The notes under the pieces are model-generated. The model saw nothing but the letters and a program-made list of their open reading frames with translations, made no database searches and had not been told where the DNA came from. The translations under genes and the position numbers were made by a program. Below, piece by piece: positions 1 through 8,670 of a stretch of DNA of 38,377 bases. Positions within the stretch are counted from its first letter, which is position 1. Every line of letters begins with the position of its first letter. This stretch comes from Bacteroidales bacterium. GTDB lineage: Bacteria > Bacteroidota > Bacteroidia > Bacteroidales > VadinHA17. The stretch is from the NCBI GenBank assembly GCA_012517605.1, contig JAAYUS010000029.1, positions 1-38,377 on the forward strand. The letters are read 5' to 3'.

Positions 1-686
1 CCCTGGGCTATTTTTTCGAGCATCTCCTCAGGTTTGCCATCGCGGCGGGCCTGTTCCTTTCCGATCTCGATCTCCTGGGCTATAACGCTTTCAGGAACAT
101 CTTCCTTATCAACAGCAACAGGGTTCATGGCAGCCACCTGCATGGCGACATCCTTGTAAACCTGAACATCGGCTCCGGCTTTTGAAAAACCTACTATTGT
201 TGCAAGCTTATTACCAGGGTGAATGTAGGCCTGAACATAGGGTGCCTCTACTTTTTCATAATATGAAAGGTTGAGTTTTTCACCGATAATACCGACGAAT
301 TCAATAATTTTCTCTCCGACAGTTGAGTTTTCGAGAGGGAGAGCCTTTAGTTCGTCGAGACTGGCAGGTTTTTTTGCAAGTGCAAGGTCAAGGATCTTTG
401 TTGCAAGGGAGATGAATTCAGCATTCTTTGCAACGAAATCGGTCTCGCTGTTGAGGACTGTCATTGCACCGAATTTGCCGTCGGGTGTCACTTTTGAAAG
501 CACCACGCCTTCAGTGGCTTCCCTGTCAGCTCTTTTGCTTGCAACAGCCTGACCTTTTTTCCTGATTATTTCAATAGCTTTATCGAAATCGCCGTTTGAT
601 TCTTCGAGGGCCTTTTTACAGTCCATCATTCCGGCGAGGGTGATTTTTCTTAGTTTAGCAACATCTGCTGCGCTTATATTGGCCAT
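1..686 (-). CDS. tsf: Elongation factor Ts (C-terminus cut by window edge)
   Basis: Translation elongation factor Ts is the nucleotide-exchange factor for EF-Tu in the cytoplasm. The reading frame starts at ATG 686-684 with MANISAADVAKLRKIT and stays open to base 1, so about 228 residues are visible and the C-terminus lies outside. The N-terminal UBA-like helical domain (KLRKITLAGMMDCKKALEE) is followed by the family core with the NSETDFVAKN segment, which carries the TDF motif that contacts EF-Tu. It is the last visible gene of the minus-strand series rplM-rpsI-rpsB-tsf, 27 bases after rpsB, the usual rpsB-tsf pairing. No frameshift or odd substitution was seen. Confidence 0.96.
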   Translation of the reverse strand, partial: MANISAADVAKLRKITLAGMMDCKKALEESNGDFDKAIEIIRKKGQAVASKRADREATEGVVLSKVTPDGKFGAMTVLNSETDFVAKNAEFISLATKILDLALAKKPASLDELKALPLENSTVGEKIIEFVGIIGEKLNLSYYEKVEAPYVQAYIHPGNKLATIVGFSKAGADVQVYKDVAMQVAAMNPVAVDKEDVPESVIAQEIEIGKEQARRDGKPEEMLEKIAQ

Positions 687-713
687 TTTATATCTTATTA
701 AACAATTTAAATT

Positions 714-1601
714 CTATTCTTCATCGGTTTCGTCAAGCCCGGCGATGATTTCTTCTTCCTCTTCTCCTTCTTCAGCAAGGTTTTCATCTTCAGCTTCTAC
801 CTCTTCTTCCTCTTCAACTATTGCCTGGATGACTGAGTCGGGCAGATCACTTGTTTCAAGCTCTTTTCTTATGAACTTCTTGTCTTTCTGTACCGGTTCC
901 TTGTCCTTTTCAAGTTTTCTTTCGTTAAGACCTTCTTCAATAGCCTGGCAGAGTAAGCCCACAATGAGAGAGATAGATTTTGATGCATCATCATTTGCCG
1001 GGATCGGGAATTCTATATCTGAAGGATCGGAGTTTGTATCAACCATTGCAAATACCGGGATGCCAAGTCTTTTAGCCTCTCTTACCGCGATGCGTTCCTT
1101 GCAGACATCTACTATGAAAAGAGCAGATGGCAGGCGGGTAAGGTCGACGATGCTACCGAGTGTTTTTTCAAGCTTTGCCCTCTGGCGGGTAACCTGGAGT
1201 TTTTCGCGTTTTGACAGGTTGGCGAAAGTTCCGTCGGTTGCCATCTTATCAATTGATCCCATCTTTTTTACAGCCTTGCGGATAGTCGGGAAGTTTGTAA
1301 GCATACCGCCGGGCCACCGTTCAGTAACATAAGGCATATTTACCTGTTTTACTTTCTCGGCTACGATCTCCTTTGCCTGCTTTTTTGTTGCAACGAAAAG
1401 GATCTTTTTCCCGGAACGTGCAATATGCTTCATGGCTGAAGCTGCCTCGTCGAGTTTTACAATTGTTTTTTCAAGATCGATGATGTGGATCCCGTTGCGC
1501 TCCATAAAGATGTAAGGAGCCATCGCCGGGTTCCATTTTCTTTTGAGATGTCCGAAATGAACACCTGCATCAAGTAATTCCTGGAATGTTGTTCTTGGCA
1601 T
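714..1601 (-). CDS. rpsB: 30S ribosomal protein S2
   Basis: Small-subunit ribosomal protein S2. It begins MPRTTFQELLDAGVHFGHL and contains the S2 hallmarks HFGHLKRKWNP, ERWPGGMLTNF and a segment ending VDTNSDPSDIEFPIPANDD. At 295 residues it is longer than the roughly 240 residues of E. coli S2. The surplus is a strongly acidic, Glu-rich tail from about residue 255 to the end, which shows as a low-complexity ctt/tcc-rich stretch near 720-830. It lies between rpsI and tsf. A 125-base spacer upstream contains a small hairpin, so a separate promoter or leader is possible, although one transcript with rplM-rpsI is also plausible. Confidence 0.97.
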   Translation of the reverse strand: MPRTTFQELLDAGVHFGHLKRKWNPAMAPYIFMERNGIHIIDLEKTIVKLDEAASAMKHIARSGKKILFVATKKQAKEIVAEKVKQVNMPYVTERWPGGMLTNFPTIRKAVKKMGSIDKMATDGTFANLSKREKLQVTRQRAKLEKTLGSIVDLTRLPSALFIVDVCKERIAVREAKRLGIPVFAMVDTNSDPSDIEFPIPANDDASKSISLIVGLLCQAIEEGLNERKLEKDKEPVQKDKKFIRKELETSDLPDSVIQAIVEEEEEVEAEDENLAEEGEEEEEIIAGLDETDEE

Positions 1602-1649
1602 TTTAGATTTTTTTAAAGTTTACATTCTGTTCAATCAATCACAAAGTAG

Positions 1650-1667
1650 TTCCGTCAACTGACGGAA
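1650..1667 (-). other. Small hairpin in the rpsI-rpsB spacer
   Basis: A perfect 7-bp stem (ttccgtc / gacggaa) with a 4-base loop lies about 50 bases upstream of the rpsB start. No U-run follows it, so it is not a convincing intrinsic terminator. It could be part of an S2 leader or an RNA-processing site. Ribosomal protein operons often carry autoregulatory leaders, but I cannot match this one to a known class by eye. Confidence 0.3.
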
Positions 1668-1726
1668 GTCTCTGCGATTTAGATACTAAACCTGCATCTG
1701 TTTATGATGACTGATCGTGTTTATTC

Positions 1727-2113
1727 CTAACGTTTGCTGAACTGGAATCTCTTACGGGCTTTTGGTCTTCCCGGCTTTTTTCTTTCAACTTCGCGTGGAT
1801 CACGTGTTACGAATCCGCTTGCTTTAAGCGTTGATTTGTTCTCGGGATCAACTTTAACGAGGGCCCTGGTAATGCCAAGTCTGAGGGCTTCTGCCTGGCC
1901 TTTTACGCCTCCTCCGTCAAGGTTGACTGTGATGTCGTACCTGTCGGTTGCATTAAGTGCAACAAGCGGCTGGGTCACAACATACTGCAATGTCTCAGCG
2001 CCAAAATACTCTTTAAAATCCCTGTCGTTTACAGTTATTTTTCCCTTGCCATCTCTTAACATTACTCTGGCAACGGCTGCTTTTCTTCTTCCTATAGCAT
2101 TAACTGACTCCAT
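1727..2113 (-). CDS. rpsI: 30S ribosomal protein S9
   Basis: Small-subunit ribosomal protein S9, 128 residues, the normal length. It opens with [17 protein letters not shown] (the GRRKxAVARV family signature) and ends with the basic tail [17 protein letters not shown]. That tail corresponds to the S9 C-terminus reaching towards P-site tRNA, here ending KR as is typical. The start ATG is 16 bases after the rplM stop, so rplM-rpsI are co-transcribed, the near-universal arrangement. Confidence 0.97.
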   Translation of the reverse strand: MESVNAIGRRKAAVARVMLRDGKGKITVNDRDFKEYFGAETLQYVVTQPLVALNATDRYDITVNLDGGGVKGQAEALRLGITRALVKVDPENKSTLKASGFVTRDPREVERKKPGRPKARKRFQFSKR

Positions 2114-2130
2114 ATTTGCTCCTTAGTGTA

Positions 2131-2574
2131 TTATAATTCTATTTTTTTCGGTTTCTGGGCCTCATGAGGATGCGATGCGCCGGCATAAACATGCATGTTC
2201 TTGTAAATAGCTCTTCCGAGGCGGTTCTTTGGCAGCATTCCCTTTACAGCTTCCTCAACGAGGCTTATGGGATTTTTTTTGAGCATCTGTTCTGCGGTTG
2301 TGAATCTCTGGCCTCCGGGATAACCTGTATGCCTTACATATACTTTGTCGGACCATTTGGTTCCTGACAGGGAAACTTTCTCAGCATTGATGACCACAAC
2401 ATTATCGCCACAATCTACATGAGGAGTGAAATTTGTCTTGTGCTTTCCCCTGAGAGTCGCAGCTACCAATGTTGCGAGACGTCCGAGAGGGGCTCCTTCT
2501 GCATCAACTAAAACCCACTCCTTGTTCACAGTCTCCTTGTTAGCTGATATTGTCTTGTAACTTAAGGTGTTCAC
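2131..2574 (-). CDS. rplM: 50S ribosomal protein L13 (GTG start)
   Basis: Large-subunit ribosomal protein L13, 147 residues. The N-terminus reads (M)NTLSYKTISANKETV, matching the usual Bacteroidota L13 start, and GTG at 2574-2572 is the codon that gives it, so a GTG start is preferred. Family landmarks are EWVLVDAEGAPLGRLA, NFTPHVDCGDNVVVINA and VKGMLPKNRLGR. It is first in the minus-strand ribosomal cluster and has a good Bacteroidota-type -7 box about 65 bases upstream. Confidence 0.97.
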   Translation of the reverse strand: MNTLSYKTISANKETVNKEWVLVDAEGAPLGRLATLVAATLRGKHKTNFTPHVDCGDNVVVINAEKVSLSGTKWSDKVYVRHTGYPGGQRFTTAEQMLKKNPISLVEEAVKGMLPKNRLGRAIYKNMHVYAGASHPHEAQKPKKIEL

Positions 2575-2637
2575 TTTTACTTAATTTTATGATTGAAACA
2601 CTTGAACTTAATGTCAAAACCCATTATTTTGGGACTG

Positions 2638-2645
2638 CAAAAATA
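2638..2645 (-). promoter_or_regulatory. -7 box for the rplM-rpsI(-rpsB-tsf) transcript
   Basis: On the minus strand this reads TATTTTTG, a full match to the Bacteroidota TAnnTTTG box. The region about 20 bases upstream is T-rich but has no clear TTTG -33 box. Transcription would start near 2631-2635, leaving a leader of roughly 60 bases that begins with a weak hairpin (ccca/tggg at 2620-2633). Autoregulatory L13 leaders are known in Bacteroidia; whether this short leader is one is only a suggestion. Confidence 0.55.
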
Positions 2646-2709
2646 CAATATATTTCCATAAAAAAAAGAATATTGGCCAGAATTTCTGTTCCGGATCAGA
2701 AACCTTAGT

Positions 2710-2735
2710 TATTTTTGGTCTCTTTTCTAAATTTG
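2710..2735 (+). promoter_or_regulatory. Promoter region for the deaminase-glycosylase pair
   Basis: Two perfect TAnnTTTG boxes occur here: TATTTTTG at 2710-2717 and TAAATTTG at 2728-2735. The second is 25 bases before the ATG at 2760. Neither has a clear TTTG about 19-21 bases upstream, so I cannot say which is used. Confidence 0.4.
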
Positions 2736-2759
2736 GATCAGGAATAAGTTAACCTGGAT

Positions 2760-3230
2760 ATGATGAACGACAAGGAGCTTTTAAGGATGGCAATAAAAAT
2801 TGCCGGCGACGGAATCAGAACAGGTGCCGGGCCATTCGGTGCCGTGATAACCCTTAATGGTGATATAATTGCATCTTCGAGCAACAGGGTGGTCCTTGAT
2901 TCCGACCCCACGGCACATGCCGAAATACTTGCAATACGGAAAGCAGCCGGCATAGTGAAGAGCCACGACCTCAGCAGGTGCGTTCTTTATACCTCATGCG
3001 AACCCTGTCCCATGTGCCTGGGAGCCATATACTGGGCAGGAATTAAGAAAGTTGTCTATTCGGCTTCAAGGCATGATGCTGCTTCTGCAGGTTTCAGCGA
3101 TGATTTCATATACAATGAGATAGCTCTCGATCCGGCTGAAAGGAAAGTGACTTTTTTCAGGGTTAAGGATCCTGAGGCAGGAGAGGTATTCAGGATGTGG
3201 GAGAATTTCGAAGACAGGATCAAATACTGA
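2760..3230 (+). CDS. guaD: Guanine deaminase (cytidine deaminase-like fold)
   Basis: Zinc-dependent nucleobase deaminase of the CDA superfamily, most like the small bacterial guanine deaminase that converts guanine to xanthine. The 156-residue length equals that of B. subtilis GuaD. Zinc site: H53-A-E55 (TAHAEILAIRKA) with E55 as proton shuttle, and C83/C86 in SCEPCPMCLGAIYWAG. The C-terminal half (AGFSDDFIYNEI, then a tail ending near ENFEDRIKY) resembles the GuaD domain-swapped end rather than tRNA adenosine deaminase TadA. ATG at 2760 is followed directly by a second ATG; either could start. The next gene begins 3 bases after the stop, so the two are almost certainly one transcript. Confidence 0.87.
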   Translation: MMNDKELLRMAIKIAGDGIRTGAGPFGAVITLNGDIIASSSNRVVLDSDPTAHAEILAIRKAAGIVKSHDLSRCVLYTSCEPCPMCLGAIYWAGIKKVVYSASRHDAASAGFSDDFIYNEIALDPAERKVTFFRVKDPEAGEVFRMWENFEDRIKY

Positions 3231-3233
3231 ACC

Positions 3234-3743
3234 ATGCCTGACAGACTTGACAAGCAATATTTTACCCGCGACGTTCTTGAGGTGGCTCCGGATCTGTTGT
3301 CGAAATTGCTTGTTATCAGGGGCAATGACAATCAGGTGAGGCGGTTTGTCATAACTGAGACTGAGGCTTACAGGGGTTCGGAAGACCTGGCCTGCCATGC
3401 GTCAAAGGGAAGGACAAAACGGACAGAGGTGATGTACCATGAAGGAGGCAGGCTTTACGTTTATTTCGTTTATGGAATGCACTGGATGCTGAATATTGTC
3501 ACAGGAAAAGAAAATGATCCCCAGGCTGTTTTAATACGGGGGCTCGACGCATGTTCCGGTCCTGGGCGCGTAACAAGGCTTCTTGGGATCGACAGGTCAT
3601 TCTATGGCGAAGATCTTTCCACCTCCGGGAGGATCTGGATGGAAGACTCCGGCATTAAACCGGTTTACCTGACCGGAACCAGGATAGGGATCAGCTATGC
3701 GGGTGAATACTGGAAAAACAAACCCTGGAGATATTATTTATAG
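3234..3743 (+). CDS. DNA-3-methyladenine glycosylase (AAG/MPG family)
   Basis: Monofunctional base-excision glycosylase of the AAG/MPG family, which removes alkylated purines and hypoxanthine. Core motif TETEAYRG at 41-48: by alignment to human AAG, E44 matches catalytic Glu125, Y46 Tyr127 and H55 (DLACHASKGRT) His136. The segment RLYVYFVYGMHWMLNIVTG supplies the intercalating tyrosine, and the C-terminus NKPWRYYL is typical. At 169 residues it is shorter than the usual 190-200; the loop between IRGLD and SGPGRV is reduced. It sits 3 bases after guaD and ends 2 bases before a convergent gene. Confidence 0.92.
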   Translation: MPDRLDKQYFTRDVLEVAPDLLSKLLVIRGNDNQVRRFVITETEAYRGSEDLACHASKGRTKRTEVMYHEGGRLYVYFVYGMHWMLNIVTGKENDPQAVLIRGLDACSGPGRVTRLLGIDRSFYGEDLSTSGRIWMEDSGIKPVYLTGTRIGISYAGEYWKNKPWRYYL

Positions 3744-3745
3744 AA

Positions 3746-4852
3746 TTATCCTGCCCTCAGAGATGCTATCCTGAACAGCTTTCCGAATCTGAGATGCAAT
3801 GTCATTGCATTGTCGAACCTGCGCAGATCAGTATCATAAAAACCGTCGAATGCAAAGGTGAATTCCAAAAAATCCTTCCATGGAAGGGTCAGATTGAATG
3901 ACCCGGTTATCAGGCTTCTCTCTGAAATTACAAGGTTCTCTATATGGTCCGACACCGAGCTGAAGATAAAATTCCCTTCAGGAGCGTAATAGTTGTCGGA
4001 ATGCCAGTATCCGGCTTCAATTGAGGCATTTTTACAAGCTCCAAACAGTTTATACCAGCCTGCATAGCCTTGATTAATTTCCCAGGGTGAATTTTTAGTA
4101 AGTGAATTTCCTGAAAAGTACATACATTCGATTCCAGCCTTGCCATCGCCCGATTTTCCTGCATCGATTCCTGCCCTTATCCCGATCGCCATGTTCAGGT
4201 AAGTCTCAACCTGTTCGTCATAGTCACTGATCTGTCCGCCGTAATGCTTTATCAGAACCTGAAATGGCACCTCTATGTTAATGATCCGGGCTATTGAAGG
4301 CAGGGCATACCTGAAAGATTCGCCGGCGGTAAGGATCTCCCTTTTATTATCACCCCTGAAGATAAAATTCTCCCAGCTAAGCCATGTATCGCTGAAATGC
4401 CTTTTGCCAGTCGTACGGAACTGCAATCCATCCCCGGCGTAGTTCGTATAAAGACGCTCCCTGTTAAAATGAGGATCCTGAAGCCGGTGCTCATCAGAAC
4501 CGGTAAGTGTCCCTATCCTGAAAAAAGTGCTGTCGGAAAAGCTGAAGCTGGTAGAAAATACGGGTTTTATTTTTGAAAACCTGTCCGTACCCGAGTAGCT
4601 GAGCAGATTTGCTCCGAGCGAAACCGCAACTTTTTCATCAGCCTTATAGATTATTTCGGGTTGAAGAAAATATCCGATAAGAGTATATCCCTCAATAATG
4701 GGATTTGAATATTCATTATTCCTGACAAAATTGATGTTGTTAAGCTTAAGATAAATATCTCCTTCAGTGTGCGGCAGACATTGTTCCTGGCCTGCCAGTG
4801 AAAGACCCGCAGTGATCAGGAAAAAGGATACGGTTACGGAGCGCCTCATCAT
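3746..4852 (-). CDS. Predicted outer-membrane beta-barrel protein
   Basis: Exported protein of about 368 residues. The N-terminus MMRRSVTVSFFLITAGLSLA is a clear signal peptide with cleavage likely before GQEQC. The rest alternates polar and hydrophobic residues with many aromatics (Y/F/W), as in outer-membrane barrels. I recognise no specific family. A longer frame exists from a TTG at 4870, but a full -7 promoter box overlaps that codon, so ATG 4852 (or 4849) is chosen. The 3' end faces the glycosylase gene with only 2 bases between stop codons. Function unknown; a porin-like or surface assembly role is a guess. Confidence 0.7.
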   Translation of the reverse strand: MMRRSVTVSFFLITAGLSLAGQEQCLPHTEGDIYLKLNNINFVRNNEYSNPIIEGYTLIGYFLQPEIIYKADEKVAVSLGANLLSYSGTDRFSKIKPVFSTSFSFSDSTFFRIGTLTGSDEHRLQDPHFNRERLYTNYAGDGLQFRTTGKRHFSDTWLSWENFIFRGDNKREILTAGESFRYALPSIARIINIEVPFQVLIKHYGGQISDYDEQVETYLNMAIGIRAGIDAGKSGDGKAGIECMYFSGNSLTKNSPWEINQGYAGWYKLFGACKNASIEAGYWHSDNYYAPEGNFIFSSVSDHIENLVISERSLITGSFNLTLPWKDFLEFTFAFDGFYDTDLRRFDNAMTLHLRFGKLFRIASLRAG

Positions 4853-4867
4853 TTCTGTTCTTAAGCA

Positions 4868-4875
4868 CAAAAATA
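4868..4875 (-). promoter_or_regulatory. -7 box for the outer-membrane protein gene
   Basis: The minus strand reads TATTTTTG, a perfect TAnnTTTG box. A TTG lies 24 bases upstream, slightly too far for an ideal -33. The predicted start site is only about 10 bases before the ATG at 4852, which excludes the upstream TTG codon as translation start. Confidence 0.5.
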
Positions 4876-4978
4876 AGAAAATATATTTCTGGTTAAAATC
4901 AAGTTAAATAAGCGCCGTAATGTTCTCAAATAATATTTTTTTCCGTTCTTTGTTCCGTTTAAATAAAATCCAAAAAAC

Positions 4979-7900
4979 ATGAATTCGATCTGGGGCAACT
5001 TCCGCCGACTGAACACAATAACCGGATGGATCATTTTTGCTGTTTCTTCAGGTGTATATCTTCTTACACTTGAACCGACGGTTAGTTTCTGGGATTGCGG
5101 AGAATTCATTCTGTCGTCTTTCAGGCTTCAGGTGGGTCATCCTCCGGGGGCGCCTCTTTTCCTGATGATAGGCAGGATTGCCACAATGTTTGCAGGCGGC
5201 GATACATCGAAGGTGGCGCTTATGATGAATGCGTTTTCGGCTTTGTCAAGCGGTTTTGCCATAATGTTCCTGTTCTGGACGATCACGCACCTCGTCAGGA
5301 AATTCTATGCAGGAAAAGAAGAGGTTGCATCGCATCAGATCCCAGCCATACTGGGCAGTGGAATAATAGGGGCACTGGCTTACACATTTTCCGATACATT
5401 CTGGTTTTCGGCAGTTGAAGGAGAATTGTATGCTCTTTCTTCTCTTGTCACGGGAGTCGTTCTCTGGGGAATGCTCAAGTGGGAAGAAGAAGCCGATGAA
5501 CCTTATTCCGGAAGGTGGATAATACTGATAGCTTACATAATGGGCCTCGGCCTGGGGATTCACAGGCTTAACCTGCTTGTTCTGCCTGTCATTGTCTTTG
5601 TTTATTATTTCAGGAAATATGAGGTAACGAAAAGGGGTGTTTTAAAAACACTCGCGATATCGGTCATTCTGCTGGGCTTTGTTGTCTTTCTGCTTATTCC
5701 GGGGGTTCCCAAAGTTGCCGGCTGGTTTGAACTCCTTTTTGTAAATGGTCTGGGATTGCCCTACAATACGGGTCTTATTTTCTTTATCTCAGCCCTTGCA
5801 GCTTTGCTTGTGTTTGGTATCAGATACTCTCTTCAGAAAAAAAGGGTACTTTTAAATTACGCCCTGACCATAATCACTGTGATGATGATCGGTTATTCAT
5901 CGTATGCCATGATCATGATAAGGTCTTCGGCACGGCCGCCGATGAACCAGAACAATCCTTCCGACATCTTCTCCCTTTCATATTATATAAACATGGAGCA
6001 ATACGGAAGCGCACCCAAGCTTTACGGACAGTATTACAGCGCACCGGTTGTTGATGTCAGGCGCAAAATTGCCGGATACAACAAGCTTAATGGCAAATAT
6101 GAGCCTTATTACAGGCCTTCCTATGAGTACCGTAAGGAATTCATGACGATATTCCCCCGAATGTACAGTTCTGATCCCGATCATGAACAGGCATATAAAT
6201 TCTGGGCCCGCGTCAGGGGAAAGAAATATACTGTTACATCAGGATCGGACAAGGAAGTGATTGTCTGCCCGACATTCGCTGAAAACCTCAGGTATTTTTT
6301 CAGGTACCAGGTGGGTTTCATGTATCTCAGGTATTTCATGTGGAATTTTGCCGGGAGGCAGAATGATGTTCAGGGTAACGGCAACCCGATCCACGGCAAC
6401 TGGATAAGCGGCATAAATTTTATCGATGAGGCCCGACTTGGAAAACTTGAAAACCTTCCTGATGATCTTAAGGACAACCCAGGAAGAAATACATATTTCT
6501 TTCTTCCTCTCCTGCTTGGTCTTGCCGGGGCATACTGGCATTACAAAAAGGACAGAAACGGCTTCTGGCTTGTCTTTACATTTTTCTTTATGACAGGGAT
6601 CGCCATAATCTTTTATCTTAACCAGTATCCCAACCAGCCCAGGGAGAGGGATTATGCCTATGCCGGATCCTTTTATGCGTTTGCAATATGGATTGGTGTG
6701 GGATTTATGGTGGTTTATGAGAATTTCAGGAAATTCATAAACGAAAAAGCCGCCGCAGCATTTGCATTTGTTATATTGTTGCTTGCCGTTCCGGTTTTAA
6801 TGGCCACCCAGAACTGGGATGACCACGACAGGTCAGGCAGATATACTGCAAGGGATATAGGAGCAAATTATCTTCTGTCGTGCGCCCCGAACAGCATACT
6901 GTTCACATACGGCGATAATGATTCATTTCCTGTATGGTATGTACAGGACGTTGAACAGGTAAGATCCGATGTAAGGGTTGCCAACCTCAGCTACATTCAG
7001 GCGGGCTGGTATATTGACATGATGCGCCAGAAGGCATTCAAATCGGATCCCCTGCCTCTCACACTGCCTTCTGAAAAATACGTGGAAGGAGTCAGGGATC
7101 AGCTTCCGGTAAACAACCGCATTGACAAACCCGTCGACCTTGCACAGATAGTCCAGTTTGCAGGGCAGGATGACAGGAAATATAAAATTGACATAAGCGG
7201 GAGAGGTGATTATCTGAATTATCTTCCAACAAATAAATTCTCAATTGAGGTTGATTCGGCAAAAGTGCTTGCCAATGGGACAGTCAAGGAATATTACCGA
7301 AACCGTATTGTAAATCCCATGATCTGGGAATATACAGAGGGAGATGCCTTCAAGGGTGATCTTGCCATTATGGACCTGATCTCTACGAACAAATGGGAGC
7401 GACCGATTTATTATTCAACCACGGTTCCGTCAAGCCAGTACAAAGGTCTTGAGAAATTCTTTATCCAGGAAGGCATTGCGTACAGGGTTGTTCCGGTAAG
7501 GACCGACAAAGCTGAAGACGGAGAATATGGCATGATCGACCCGCAGGTCATGTACGACAATATGATGAACAAATACAAATGGGGAAATGCCGGAGACCCC
7601 TCAGTTTACCTCGATGAGAACAACAAGAGAATGTTTAGCAATTACAGAAGGTTGTTTGGTAATCTTGGTAAAGCCCTTCTGGCAGCAGGCGATACGGTCA
7701 AGGCTGTTGAGGCCGCCCACAGGAGTCTTGAGATAGTGCCTCCTGAAAAGCTTCCCTACGATTTCTTCACCCTGGGATCTGCCGAAGTGCTTCTGAGGGC
7801 GGGAAAGACTGAGGAGGGAAACAAATTAATCAGCGATGTGATAAAATATGCCCGCCAATATCTCGATTTTGCAGTTGGAATGGGCTCGGGAAGGCAATTC

Positions 7901-8044
7901 GGAATGGATTATCCGACAGGAATAAATATGCAGTCGCTTCTTGACATAAACAATATGGCGATTGCCCTGAATATGGATGACCTTGTGAAAAGTGTCTCGG
8001 CTGATGTGAATAAATATTACAGTCTGCTTTATTCTGATAAATGA
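4979..8044 (+). CDS. DUF2723 polytopic membrane protein (GT-C fold, protein O-mannosyltransferase-like)
   Basis: Large inner-membrane protein of 1021 residues. The N-terminal 330 residues form many transmembrane helices and carry the DUF2723 signature LEPTVSFWDCGEF, then QVGHPPGAPLF; the acidic D39/E42 pair sits where GT-C glycosyltransferases keep a catalytic acidic motif. A second helix cluster spans about 490-620, followed by a soluble domain and a TPR-like helical end (about 900-1000). The family is widespread in Bacteroidota and classed with GT-C enzymes; transfer of sugars from lipid carriers to exported protein or glycan is the likely role, not proven. A polysaccharide deacetylase starts 5 bases downstream, suggesting one operon in envelope glycan metabolism. 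Confidence 0.88.
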   Translation: MNSIWGNFRRLNTITGWIIFAVSSGVYLLTLEPTVSFWDCGEFILSSFRLQVGHPPGAPLFLMIGRIATMFAGGDTSKVALMMNAFSALSSGFAIMFLFWTITHLVRKFYAGKEEVASHQIPAILGSGIIGALAYTFSDTFWFSAVEGELYALSSLVTGVVLWGMLKWEEEADEPYSGRWIILIAYIMGLGLGIHRLNLLVLPVIVFVYYFRKYEVTKRGVLKTLAISVILLGFVVFLLIPGVPKVAGWFELLFVNGLGLPYNTGLIFFISALAALLVFGIRYSLQKKRVLLNYALTIITVMMIGYSSYAMIMIRSSARPPMNQNNPSDIFSLSYYINMEQYGSAPKLYGQYYSAPVVDVRRKIAGYNKLNGKYEPYYRPSYEYRKEFMTIFPRMYSSDPDHEQAYKFWARVRGKKYTVTSGSDKEVIVCPTFAENLRYFFRYQVGFMYLRYFMWNFAGRQNDVQGNGNPIHGNWISGINFIDEARLGKLENLPDDLKDNPGRNTYFFLPLLLGLAGAYWHYKKDRNGFWLVFTFFFMTGIAIIFYLNQYPNQPRERDYAYAGSFYAFAIWIGVGFMVVYENFRKFINEKAAAAFAFVILLLAVPVLMATQNWDDHDRSGRYTARDIGANYLLSCAPNSILFTYGDNDSFPVWYVQDVEQVRSDVRVANLSYIQAGWYIDMMRQKAFKSDPLPLTLPSEKYVEGVRDQLPVNNRIDKPVDLAQIVQFAGQDDRKYKIDISGRGDYLNYLPTNKFSIEVDSAKVLANGTVKEYYRNRIVNPMIWEYTEGDAFKGDLAIMDLISTNKWERPIYYSTTVPSSQYKGLEKFFIQEGIAYRVVPVRTDKAEDGEYGMIDPQVMYDNMMNKYKWGNAGDPSVYLDENNKRMFSNYRRLFGNLGKALLAAGDTVKAVEAAHRSLEIVPPEKLPYDFFTLGSAEVLLRAGKTEEGNKLISDVIKYARQYLDFAVGMGSGRQFGMDYPTGINMQSLLDINNMAIALNMDDLVKSVSADVNKYYSLLYSDK

Positions 8045-8049
8045 AATAA

Positions 8050-8670
8050 ATGCGGCTTTACAGGCCATCAACCGCAATCAGGATGTTTTATCCGGGAGCA
8101 GTGTTCCGGGTAAGGACCAGGCAGAAGGAGCTGTATCTTACTTTTGATGACGGACCTGATCCGGAATCAACTCCTTATATCCTTAAGATCCTGGAAGCAC
8201 ATAATATTAAAGCCGTTTTTTTCTGCAGCGGAAAGATGGCTGAAAAACATCCGGAACTTATTGAATTGATAAGGTCGTCGGGCCACCTTGTCGGCAATCA
8301 TGGCTATGACCATTATGACGGATGGAAGACAGCGGCAAAGGATTATCTTGATGATGTATCCCTGGCTTCGGGCTTTACATCCGGTATTATCTTCAGGCCG
8401 CCATATGGCAGGATCACCCTTTCACAGTTCAGGATCCTGGCAAAAACCTATACTGTTGTCTTCTGGGATCTTATGCCCCATGATTATGATAACAGGATGA
8501 CAAGTGTGAAAATATTAACAATCCTCAGGAGTAAGGTAAGAAACGGATCGGTAATAGTCCTTCATGACAGGAGGGGCTCATCAGTTCTGACCTTTCTTGA
8601 TGATTTTATCCGTGAAGCCGGCGGCATGGGATACGCCTTTCTGAAGCTTCCTGTTTCAGGCAAGGAATAA
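8050..8670 (+). CDS. Polysaccharide deacetylase (NodB homology, CE4)
   Basis: Metal-dependent carbohydrate N- or O-deacetylase. All five NodB motifs are visible: TFDDGPD (31-37, D33 catalytic base and D34 metal ligand), NHGYDH (83-88, zinc ligands H84 and H88, with Gly replacing the usual Ser/Thr), RPPYG (116-120), a DLMPHD region (140-145) and VLHD (170-173, H172 acid). At 206 residues it is a bare catalytic domain with no evident signal peptide, so a cytoplasmic or inner-face role is possible. It follows the DUF2723 gene by 5 bases and its last 15 bases overlap the convergent hydrolase gene. Confidence 0.92.
   Translation: MRLYRPSTAIRMFYPGAVFRVRTRQKELYLTFDDGPDPESTPYILKILEAHNIKAVFFCSGKMAEKHPELIELIRSSGHLVGNHGYDHYDGWKTAAKDYLDDVSLASGFTSGIIFRPPYGRITLSQFRILAKTYTVVFWDLMPHDYDNRMTSVKILTILRSKVRNGSVIVLHDRRGSSVLTFLDDFIREAGGMGYAFLKLPVSGKE

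Noticed and set aside
640-1332. Long plus-strand open frame, Ser-rich
   Set aside because: It is the antisense shadow of rpsB, and its composition reflects the complement of the acidic tail.
4853-4870. Upstream TTG start for the outer-membrane protein
   Set aside because: A full TAnnTTTG box overlaps it, and the signal peptide begins properly at ATG 4852.
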